7,479 nucleotides of DNA. Origin: Porphyrobacter sp. (GTDB taxonomy: Bacteria; Pseudomonadota; Alphaproteobacteria; Sphingomonadales; Sphingomonadaceae). Of this stretch, positions 1 through 5,412 are shown piece by piece. Under the pieces are notes generated by a model. That model ran no database searches, had not been told where the DNA came from, and worked only from the letters and a program-made list of their open reading frames with translations. The position numbers were made by a program, and so were the translations under genes. Positions within the stretch are counted from its first letter, which is position 1; each line of letters begins with the position of its first letter. The DNA is taken from positions 1-7,479 of the forward strand of contig JAKFWB010000455.1 of the NCBI GenBank assembly GCA_021732945.1, written 5' to 3'.

Positions 1-52
1 CCAGCACAATTACCAGCACGATGGCCCAGTGCCAAATCGAACCAAAACCCAT
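1..52 (-). CDS. tatA: TatA, twin-arginine translocase subunit (5' fragment only)
   Basis: Only the first 17 codons lie in the window; the gene continues past base 1. They read MGFGSIWHWAIVLVIVL, which matches the short N-terminus and hydrophobic transmembrane helix of TatA/E proteins (the family pattern is M-G-x-x-S-I-W-H-W followed by a helix rich in I, V and L). TatA oligomerises in the inner membrane to form the pore for folded proteins carrying twin-arginine signals. The start ATG has a good ribosome binding site, AGGAG on the minus strand at 61-65, 8 bases upstream. In alphaproteobacteria tatA, tatB and tatC often follow scpA-scpB, so the position fits. The tatA label rests on few residues plus context. 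TatE or a TatB-like start cannot be fully excluded, but the W-H-W signature favours TatA. Confidence 0.85.
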   Translation of the reverse strand, partial: MGFGSIWHWAIVLVIVL

Positions 53-175
53 CGTCTCAACTCCTGAACGGCTGCGGGGGCAGCGGGGCGGCGCGCGCGC
101 CCGATCCCCGTATAGGGCTCCATTTAGGACAAGCCTGCGACAATTGCGAGTCAGTCGGGCAAATTAGCGTCGTGC
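53..175. other. scpB-tatA intergenic region
   Basis: This 123-base gap holds the tatA ribosome binding site (61-65), a GC-rich segment with an alternating GCGCGCGCGC run at 91-100, and one GANTC methylation-type site (148-152). On the minus strand a TATACG hexamer (rc of bases around 108-113) could act as a -10, but I find no convincing -35 at the right distance. I also see no strong terminator hairpin after scpB, so tatA may be read from the upstream operon, from a weak local promoter, or both. Confidence 0.5.
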
Positions 176-781
176 CTATTCGCTGTCTTCCGCATCATCG
201 GGATCGAACCGCATCGAGGCTTCCATCGCCTCGTCCACCGGATCGAGCAGCCCGGCGGCGCGCAATTCATCGATGCCGGGCAGATCGCGGCGGCTGGCGA
301 GGCCGAAATGGTCGAGAAAGGCGGGTGTGGTGGCATAGATCACCGGGCGGCCGGGCACTTCGCGGCGGCCCGCCAGCTTGATCCAGCCTGCCTCCATCAG
401 CACATCCAACGTGCCCGCGCTGGTCTGCACCCCGCGAATCGATTCGATCTCGGCGCGGCTGACGGGTTCGTGGTAGGCGATGATCGCCAGCACCTCAGTC
501 GCCGCGCGGCTCAGACGGCGCACCTGTTCCTTCTCGCGCCGCAGCAGGTGGGCAAGATCGGGCGCGGTTTCAAAGTGCCAGCGCCCGCCCCGCTCCACCA
601 ATTGCACCCCGCGCTCCGCATAATGCGCGGCCAGCGCGGTCAGCGCGTCGCGCACATCGCCCGGTGCCAGCCCGCCAAGATGCGCCGCCAGCGCGTCGAT
701 TGTCATGGGTTCATCGGACGCGAACAGAGTCGTTTCCACTGCGCGTTCGAGAGTACCGGGTTGCCCCTGATCGCCGCTCAC
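176..781 (-). CDS. scpB: ScpB, segregation and condensation protein B
   Basis: ScpB is the kite-type accessory subunit of bacterial SMC condensin. A dimer binds the linker of the ScpA kleisin and supports chromosome compaction and segregation on the nucleoid. The protein has 201 residues, usual for the family. The N-terminal winged helix covers roughly 10-80. The conserved second half has LSRAATEVLAIIAY at 90-103, then HEPVSRAEIESIRGV and the GRPVIYATT...LDHFGL and LPGIDEL segments at about 144-173. The C-terminus is a short acidic tail (DPDDAEDSE). The start is GTG, overlapping the scpA stop as GTGA (778-781), which implies translational coupling and a matched ScpA:ScpB supply. No separate strong ribosome binding site is needed or evident. 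Identification is secure. Confidence 0.96.
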   Translation of the reverse strand: MSGDQGQPGTLERAVETTLFASDEPMTIDALAAHLGGLAPGDVRDALTALAAHYAERGVQLVERGGRWHFETAPDLAHLLRREKEQVRRLSRAATEVLAIIAYHEPVSRAEIESIRGVQTSAGTLDVLMEAGWIKLAGRREVPGRPVIYATTPAFLDHFGLASRRDLPGIDELRAAGLLDPVDEAMEASMRFDPDDAEDSE

Positions 782-1575
782 ACCGGTGCGACCTCTTTCA
801 ACCGACGGATGCGCAGCGGCGCAAAGGCGGCGTCCTGATCCAGTTCCGCGCGCCCGCGCTTGGCCAGTTCGAGCGCGGCCACGAAGGATGAGGCGAGCGC
901 CGATCGCTTGAGTTCAGGCGAGGCATGGGGCGGCAGAAAGTCGCGGAGCTCCATCCATTCCAGCGTCACACCCAGCATCGCCGAGACGCGCTCCAGCGCG
1001 GAATCCAGCGTCATCACCGGGCGGTTGGCGACGAGATAGATGCGCGGCGCGGTGCGCGCCTTGACCTGCCCATAGGCCTGGATCAGCGCGAAAATATCGC
1101 TGCGCCACACGGTCTTGCGATCGGTGCGCAGGCCTTCCGGCGCGGCGCGCACAAACACATCGCGCCCGATCCGGTCGCGCCCCATCAACCGCGCCGCCGC
1201 CTCACGCATCGCGCCGAGGCGTTGCAGGCGCAGTTGCAGCCGCAAGGCGAGCTCTTCTGGCGATGGGTCTTCCTGCTGATCCTTGGGCAGCAGCATCGCG
1301 GACTTGAGGTAGGCGAGCCATGCCGCCATCACGAGGTAATCGGCGGCCAGTTCCAGCCGCATCGCGCCCGCGCGCTCGATATAGGTAAGATATTGATCAA
1401 CCAGCGCGAGGATCGAAATCTGGCGCAGATCCACCTTCTGCCGCCGCGCCAGATCAAGCAGCAGATCGAGCGGGCCTTCCCAGCCGTCAAGCTCCAGATA
1501 GAGCGCATCGGCATCGCGGCGCGTGCCCGCTGGCGCAGAATCGGGAAACATGAAGGGCGTATCGGGATCGCTCAT
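778..1575 (-). CDS. scpA: ScpA, segregation and condensation protein A (kleisin)
   Basis: ScpA is the kleisin that bridges the two SMC heads of condensin and recruits ScpB. The protein has 265 residues, in the normal range. The hallmark GWEGPLDLLLDLARRQKVDL sits at 31-50 in the N-terminal SMC-neck-binding domain. It is followed by the conserved ISILALVDQYLTYI (53-66) and AADYLVMAAWLAYLKSAMLLP (77-97) helices. A variable middle follows, then a C-terminal winged helix at about 223-260 (KRSALASSFVAALELAKRG...PLRIRRL) that contacts the SMC head. About 30 N-terminal residues precede the core and look disordered. The ATG start overlaps the nagZ stop as ATGA (1572-1575) and the stop overlaps scpB as GTGA, so three genes are tightly coupled. 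Identification is secure. Confidence 0.96.
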   Translation of the reverse strand: MSDPDTPFMFPDSAPAGTRRDADALYLELDGWEGPLDLLLDLARRQKVDLRQISILALVDQYLTYIERAGAMRLELAADYLVMAAWLAYLKSAMLLPKDQQEDPSPEELALRLQLRLQRLGAMREAAARLMGRDRIGRDVFVRAAPEGLRTDRKTVWRSDIFALIQAYGQVKARTAPRIYLVANRPVMTLDSALERVSAMLGVTLEWMELRDFLPPHASPELKRSALASSFVAALELAKRGRAELDQDAAFAPLRIRRLKEVAPV

Positions 1576-2594
1576 GCGGGTGATCCGGTCAGCGCCAGCA
1601 GCGCATCACGCTTGGCCAACAGCTCGCCATGTTCGGGCGCCATGGTAGAGGCGATGCCCGTGCCCGCCAGCGCGCGGTCAAGCCGCGCCGCAGTGGCGCC
1701 TGACATCGCCGGAAGCACGCCGCAAATGCCCTCCATATCCGGCATTTTCGCCCAGCAATTCAGAATGATATCGCAACCGGCCTGATGCGCCCTTGCTGCG
1801 CGTTCTGGAATGGTGCCGCCCAGCGCTTCCATATCAATATCATCGGTCAGCAGCAGGCCTTCAAAGCCGATCTGCCCACGGATCACATCGGCGATGACGG
1901 TGGGTGACAATGTCGCGGGGTTCTCCGCATCCCACGCCGTGAACAGCAGATGCCCGGTCATCCCGATCAGCGCGTGATTGAGCGTGCGGAAGGGGGCGAG
2001 GTCATCCTCCAGCTCCTCGGCAGACGCAGTCACCGTTGGCATGGCTTTGTGGGTGTCGACTTCGGTGCGGCCGTGGCCGGGCATGTGCTTGATACAGCCG
2101 GTCACCCCGCCAGCCGCCAGCCCTTCAAGGATGGCGCGGCCCAGCGCCGCCACCTGCATCGGATCACTGCCAAACGCGCGGTCACCGATCACGTCATGTG
2201 CGCCCGGCACGCGCAGGTCGAGCGGAGGATGGTAATCGACCGTGATCCCCATCGCCGCAAGCTCCAACCCCATCGCGGTGGCATTGGCACGCGCGGCTTC
2301 GATCGCGCTGGCTGGGGCGATTTGGTAAAGCGCATCAAAGGCTTGCCCGGCGGGATAGGGCGACCAAAGCGGCGGACGCAGCCGGGCGACACGGCCACCT
2401 TCCTGATCGATCGAGACCAGCAAGCGCTCGCGTCCATGGATCGCCCGAAGATCATCGGTCAGCGCGCGCAGCTGATCGCGCGAGACACAATTGCGACCGA
2501 ACAGGATGTAGCCCGCCGGATCGGCCTCTCGAAAGAAGGCGCCTTCATCAGCGGTGAGATGCGGGCCACTCAGACCAAAGATTGCCGGAATCAT
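1572..2594 (-). CDS. nagZ: NagZ, beta-N-acetylhexosaminidase (GH3)
   Basis: NagZ is a cytoplasmic glycoside hydrolase of family GH3. It removes N-acetylglucosamine from GlcNAc-1,6-anhydroMurNAc peptides during peptidoglycan recycling; in many Gram-negatives its products also feed beta-lactamase induction. The protein has 340 residues, normal for single-domain NagZ, with no signal peptide. Visible landmarks are IDQEGGRVARLR at 62-73, KHMPGHG at 169-175, the D-x-H pair D180/H182 of the acid/base loop, and TDDIDMEAL at 250-258, whose aspartate (probably D251) is the expected nucleophile. The only reasonable start is the ATG at 2594, whose product begins MIPAIFGLSG as in relatives, yet no Shine-Dalgarno sequence stands at the usual distance. 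A hairpin lies there instead. The gene follows a SPOR gene and is coupled to scpA. Confidence 0.95.
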   Translation of the reverse strand: MIPAIFGLSGPHLTADEGAFFREADPAGYILFGRNCVSRDQLRALTDDLRAIHGRERLLVSIDQEGGRVARLRPPLWSPYPAGQAFDALYQIAPASAIEAARANATAMGLELAAMGITVDYHPPLDLRVPGAHDVIGDRAFGSDPMQVAALGRAILEGLAAGGVTGCIKHMPGHGRTEVDTHKAMPTVTASAEELEDDLAPFRTLNHALIGMTGHLLFTAWDAENPATLSPTVIADVIRGQIGFEGLLLTDDIDMEALGGTIPERAARAHQAGCDIILNCWAKMPDMEGICGVLPAMSGATAARLDRALAGTGIASTMAPEHGELLAKRDALLALTGSPA

Positions 2595-2599
2595 GCCCG

Positions 2600-2638
2600 C
2601 AGAGTCGCACTCTGGCAGAGGTCTCGCAAGGGCCAGAG
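2600..2638 (-). promoter_or_regulatory. Competing hairpins in the nagZ leader
   Basis: A perfect 6-bp stem, CAGAGT (2600-2605) with ACTCTG (2609-2614), loop CGC, ends 5 bases before the nagZ start codon. A second perfect 7-bp stem, CTCTGGC (2610-2616) with GCCAGAG (2632-2638), uses the same central bases, so the two exclude each other. The first would lie in the ribosome footprint on the minus-strand RNA. A regulatory role is inference; the pairing is seen directly. Confidence 0.4.
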
Positions 2639-2659
2639 GGTATCATGAGCGGGGAAAAA

Positions 2660-2692
2660 CCCGCCCAATACCCGCCTAATACCCCGCCAATA
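2660..2692. repeat. Three tandem 11-base imperfect repeats
   Basis: Three consecutive 11-base units fill the space just after the SPOR gene stop: CCCGCCCAATA (2660-2670), CCCGCCTAATA (2671-2681) and CCCCGCCAATA (2682-2692). On the transcribed minus strand each ends in a G-rich GGCGGG-type core. A neighbouring GCGGG (2649-2653), CCCCGC on the minus strand, can pair with any of the three cores. Eleven is not a multiple of three, so the repeat is not a coding remnant. Its function is unknown. Confidence 0.75.
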
Positions 2693-2701
2693 CCAGCGTT
2701 G

Positions 2702-3436
2702 TTACTTGACCTGACAATCCAGACCATCAGCCTTCAACGCCGCGCATAGCTTGTCCGCCTCGGCCCGGCTGCCGGTGACGGCCTGCAAGCGATAGACCGT
2801 GCCGATATCGACCTTGCCTTCAACCACCCGGTATTTGACGCCCTTGAGCAGATCGGTGCGACCGGAAAGGTCGCTCCACCCCTGCTCGGCGCGGGCGCGG
2901 GTGCCATAGGCGGCGAGCTGCACGCCGATGCCCGTCGGGACAGCGGTCTGGGCTGAGCCAGCCGTGGCAAGCACGGGCTTGGTTCCAGTCGAGGCCGGGG
3001 CCGCAGGTGCGGTCACGCCGGACTTCGCCGCCGTAGGAGACTTGCCGCCAGGGCCGGGCAGCGGCGGGGTTTCACCGCTCGCTACCACGGCGGGCCGCGT
3101 GCCGCCTTCGCCCACCACGGGCGCGACGTTGCCGGTGCCGGCAAATTCCTTGCCACCCGGATCATCGGGACGTTCCTTGATCGGCCCGGCAGGCGCTTCG
3201 ATCACACCGCCATCAGCGACAAATTCCTGATTGGCCGCGCGGTCGGAGAAATACCACACCCCGCCCACCAAAGCGCCAAGCAGCAGCACCATCCCAGCGC
3301 AAAACAGCATGATCTGCGCCGGATCCCAACCGCCCGGGTCCTGATCCGCTTCATCCGACTCAAGCCACGGCAAGCTGTCGGTTTCGGGCAGGTCAAGCTC
3401 ACCTTCGTCCAGTTCCTCGTACTCGGCATTGATCAT
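2702..3436 (-). CDS. SPOR-domain membrane protein
   Basis: This is a predicted bitopic inner-membrane protein of 244 residues with the layout of SPOR cell-division proteins. It has an acidic cytoplasmic N-terminus (about 1-41, rich in E and D, with a LPWLE motif), one transmembrane helix at about 42-63 (IMLFCAGMVLLLGALVGGVWYF), and a long periplasmic linker rich in Pro, Gly, Ala and Thr (about 75-168). A C-terminal SPOR domain covers about 169-244, with VQLAAYGTRARAEQGWSDL near its start and YRLQAVTGSRAEADKLCAALKADG near its end. SPOR domains bind glycan strands stripped of stem peptides at the septum, so a role in division or cell-wall remodelling is likely. The specific protein is not identified. 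The ATG at 3436 was chosen because AGGGGGG lies 6 bases upstream. A GTG at 3472, overlapping the argS stop, would add 12 residues. The gene sits between argS and nagZ. Confidence 0.88.
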   Translation of the reverse strand: MINAEYEELDEGELDLPETDSLPWLESDEADQDPGGWDPAQIMLFCAGMVLLLGALVGGVWYFSDRAANQEFVADGGVIEAPAGPIKERPDDPGGKEFAGTGNVAPVVGEGGTRPAVVASGETPPLPGPGGKSPTAAKSGVTAPAAPASTGTKPVLATAGSAQTAVPTGIGVQLAAYGTRARAEQGWSDLSGRTDLLKGVKYRVVEGKVDIGTVYRLQAVTGSRAEADKLCAALKADGLDCQVK

Positions 3437-3442
3437 CGCGAA

Positions 3443-3449
3443 CCCCCCT
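3443..3449 (-). promoter_or_regulatory. Ribosome binding site deciding the SPOR protein start
   Basis: AGGGGGG on the minus strand lies 6 bases before the ATG at 3436-3434. It supports this internal start over the GTG at 3472-3470, which overlaps the argS stop codon. The residues between the two (beginning IHPRLPAGGF) look like translated leader rather than conserved protein. Confidence 0.6.
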
Positions 3450-3468
3450 GCGGGCAATCTTGGGTGAA

Positions 3469-5217
3469 TCACATCGTCTCGACAGCCTCAACGCCTAACA
3501 CGCGAAGCCCATTGCGGATCACTTGCCCGATTGCTTGGCCAAGGAAAAGCCTTGCCGCAGTCAGAGCGGCATCCTGTTCCACGATGAAGCGCTTTTCCGG
3601 GCGGTCGTTACCGAGATTCCAATAGGCGTGGAGATCGCCCGCGAGGTCATAGAGATAAAACGCAATCCGGTGCGGTTCCCGCGCGCGCGCCGCTGCTTCG
3701 ATCTCACGCGGGAATTGCGCGGCGCGGGCGACCAGCGCCAGCTCTTCCGTTCCCAGCCGTGCCAGATCAGCATCCGACGGGGTTAGCCCCATGTCAGCTG
3801 CCTTGCGCAACGTGGACCGGATCCGGGCATGGGCATATTGCACATAGAACACCGGATTGTCCTTCGAGGCTTCGACCACCTTGTCGAAATCGAAATCCAT
3901 CTGCGCGTCGGGCTTGCGGGTCAGCATGGTGAAGCGCACCACGTCCTTGCCGACCATCTCGACCACGTCGGCGAGGGTGACGAAGTTGCCCGAGCGCTTC
4001 GACATCTTGAACGGCGCGCCGCCCTTCATCAGTTGCACCATCTGGACGAGCTTGACCTCGAAGGGCTTCGCGGTCGCGCCATCGGCACTGGTCAGCGCGG
4101 CGACGGCGGCCTTGATCCGCTTGACGGTGCCCGCATGATCCGCGCCCCAGATATCGACGAGCGCATCGGCGGTCTGGGCCTTCTGGAAATGGTAGGCGAG
4201 GTCCGCACCGAAATAGGTCCACGCGCCGTTCGACTTCTTGATCGGCCGATCCTGATCGTCGCCGAACTTCGTCGAGCGGAACAGCGGCAGTTGGACGGGC
4301 TCCCAATCCTCGGGCGGGGCCTTGCCCTTGGGGGCTTCGAGCACGCCATCATAGACGAGGTCATGGTCACGCAGCCAGGCTTCGGCGGCGTCAACCTTGC
4401 CCGAGGCCTGCAATTCCGCCTCGGAGGAGAACAGGTCGTGCTTGATGCCGAGCGTGGCGAGGTCTTCACGGATCATGTCCATCATTGCTGCGACCGCGCG
4501 GGCACGGAACAGGATCAGCCATTCGCCTTCGGGCGCGGCGGCGTATTGCGCGCCGAATTCGGCAGCGAGCCTCGTGCCGATATCGACGAGGTATTCGCCG
4601 GGATAGAGGCCTTCAGGAATGGTGATGCTCTGCCCGAGCGCCTCAAGGTAGCGCATGTGCACGGAGCGGGCGAGGACATCGACCTGTGCGCCCGCATCGT
4701 TGACATAATATTCGCGGATCACCCCGTGGCCGGCAAATTCGAGCAGGCTGCCCAGCGCATCGCCCACCACCGCACCGCGGCAATGGCCCATGTGCATCGG
4801 CCCGGTCGGGTTGGCCGAGACGTATTCGACATTGACCTTGCGGCCCGCACCCATGGCGGAACGGCCATAATCTGCGCCCAGCGCGGCAATCGCGGCGAGT
4901 TCGTCAAGCCAAGCCTGCGGGGCGAGGCGCAGATTGATGAAGCCCGGCCCGGCGATATCGGCGCTGATGATCGCGGGATTCTGGCTGAGTTTGCTCACAA
5001 TCGCCTCGGCCAGCGCGCGCGGGTTCAGGCCCGCAGGCTTGGCCAGCACCATCGCGGCATTAGTGGCCAGATCGCCGTGCGAGGCATCGCGCGGCGGCTC
5101 CAGCGTGACATTGGCAAAGCTCGTCCCAGCAGGCAGCAGGCCATCGGCGACCAGATCGGTCAGCACGGTTTCGATCAGGTCCGTGTAAGCGGCATAGAGG
5201 GTCTTGGGATGGGTCAT
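3469..5217 (-). CDS. argS: Arginyl-tRNA synthetase
   Basis: ArgS attaches arginine to tRNA-Arg in the cytoplasm using ATP. The protein has 582 residues, a normal length for this class I enzyme. Domains in order: an N-terminal Add1-type tRNA-binding domain at about 5-100 (with the conserved SHGDLATNAAM around 46-56), and a Rossmann catalytic core starting NVEYVSANPTGPMHMGH. The HIGH-type motif is HMGH at 142-145, and WGADHAGTVKRIKAA is at 358-372. The second signature KMSKRSGN is at 404-411. An all-helical DALR anticodon-binding domain covers about 455-582 and includes NPVFYVQYAHARI. The KMSKR form is common in bacterial ArgS, so it is not odd. The ATG at 5217 has AGGT at 5223-5226 on the minus strand, 5 bases upstream. 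The leader carries a REP-like double hairpin. Its stop overlaps an alternative start of the SPOR gene. Confidence 0.98.
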   Translation of the reverse strand: MTHPKTLYAAYTDLIETVLTDLVADGLLPAGTSFANVTLEPPRDASHGDLATNAAMVLAKPAGLNPRALAEAIVSKLSQNPAIISADIAGPGFINLRLAPQAWLDELAAIAALGADYGRSAMGAGRKVNVEYVSANPTGPMHMGHCRGAVVGDALGSLLEFAGHGVIREYYVNDAGAQVDVLARSVHMRYLEALGQSITIPEGLYPGEYLVDIGTRLAAEFGAQYAAAPEGEWLILFRARAVAAMMDMIREDLATLGIKHDLFSSEAELQASGKVDAAEAWLRDHDLVYDGVLEAPKGKAPPEDWEPVQLPLFRSTKFGDDQDRPIKKSNGAWTYFGADLAYHFQKAQTADALVDIWGADHAGTVKRIKAAVAALTSADGATAKPFEVKLVQMVQLMKGGAPFKMSKRSGNFVTLADVVEMVGKDVVRFTMLTRKPDAQMDFDFDKVVEASKDNPVFYVQYAHARIRSTLRKAADMGLTPSDADLARLGTEELALVARAAQFPREIEAAARAREPHRIAFYLYDLAGDLHAYWNLGNDRPEKRFIVEQDAALTAARLFLGQAIGQVIRNGLRVLGVEAVETM

Positions 5218-5225
5218 TATCTACC

Positions 5226-5287
5226 TGTGCGCTCCCGCGAAGGCGGGAGCCTTCTCGACGAGGTCCCCGCCGTCGCGGGGACTCACA
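5226..5287. repeat. Inverted pair of REP-like palindromes (BIME-like element)
   Basis: Two perfect 8-bp-stem hairpins lie head to head: GCTCCCGC-GAAG-GCGGGAGC at 5231-5250 and GTCCCCGC-CGTC-GCGGGGAC at 5263-5282. The flanks TGTG (5226-5229) and CACA (5284-5287) mirror each other about the same centre, near 5256.5. Reading the second unit on the opposite strand, the two 20-mers match at 15 positions. Four of the five differences are compensatory, changing two stem base pairs while keeping pairing. This is the pattern of REP doublets, which are common in alphaproteobacterial and sphingomonad genomes. There is no T-run, so it is not a typical terminator. It lies in the argS leader. Confidence 0.75.
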
Positions 5288-5307
5288 ATCATGTTGGGCG
5301 CTTTAGA

Positions 5308-5324
5308 CGGTCACACCGTGACCG
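5308..5324. repeat. Short perfect dyad CGGTCAC-ACC-GTGACCG
   Basis: A 7-bp perfect inverted repeat with a 3-base centre lies about 90 bases upstream of the argS start. It could be an operator or a small RNA hairpin. It is immediately followed by a second weak dyad, GGCCG (5328-5332) with CGGCC (5335-5339). Confidence 0.45.
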
Positions 5325-5382
5325 CAAGGCCGACCGGCCGCCCGCAGGTGCCCGTAGCGCAGCGAAGGATCAGCACCGAGGA

Positions 5383-5404
5383 CGAACGCGCGGAGGCGCG
5401 TTCG
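5383..5404 (-). terminator. Strong hairpin after the lipoprotein gene, no U-tract
   Basis: CGAACGCGC (5383-5391) and GCGCGTTCG (5396-5404) form a perfect 9-bp stem with loop GGAG, starting 8 bases after the lipoprotein stop. On the minus strand it is followed by TCCTCGG rather than a T-run, so it would be a poor intrinsic terminator. It may instead protect the mRNA 3' end or mark processing. The terminator label is tentative. Confidence 0.4.
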
Positions 5405-5412
5405 CAAAACAA

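Larger units (their letters stand above)
5218..5412. other. Structured lipoprotein-argS intergenic region
   Basis: This 195-base gap is dense in dyads. It holds the paired palindromes at 5226-5287, a 7-bp stem CGGTCAC/GTGACCG at 5308-5324, and a 9-bp stem at 5383-5404. On the minus strand TTGCGG (rc of 5322-5327) and TAAAGC (rc of 5300-5305), 16 bases apart, could form a weak argS promoter with the 5308-5324 dyad mostly in its spacer; this is a guess. An in-frame 23-codon reading frame (5221-5292) ends 3 bases before argS but lacks a ribosome binding site. Confidence 0.55.

Noticed and set aside
91..100. Alternating GCGCGCGCGC run before tatA
   Set aside because: Short and expected in GC-rich DNA; no supporting structure around it.
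925..1785. Plus-strand open frame of 286 codons opposite scpA/nagZ
   Set aside because: Antisense shadow of well-identified genes, with a composition (H, R, Q rich) typical of reverse-frame translation.
1950..2648. Plus-strand open frame opposite nagZ
   Set aside because: Antisense shadow; nagZ has all family motifs on the other strand.
3994..4008. KMSKR instead of KMSKS in ArgS as a possible anomaly
   Set aside because: Variation at the last position of this motif is common in bacterial arginyl-tRNA synthetases.
148..5284. GANTC (CcrM-type) sites in intergenic gaps at 148-152, 2602-2606 and 5280-5284
   Set aside because: Similar sites also occur inside genes, for example 436-440 and 441-445 in scpB, so there is no clear enrichment in the gaps.
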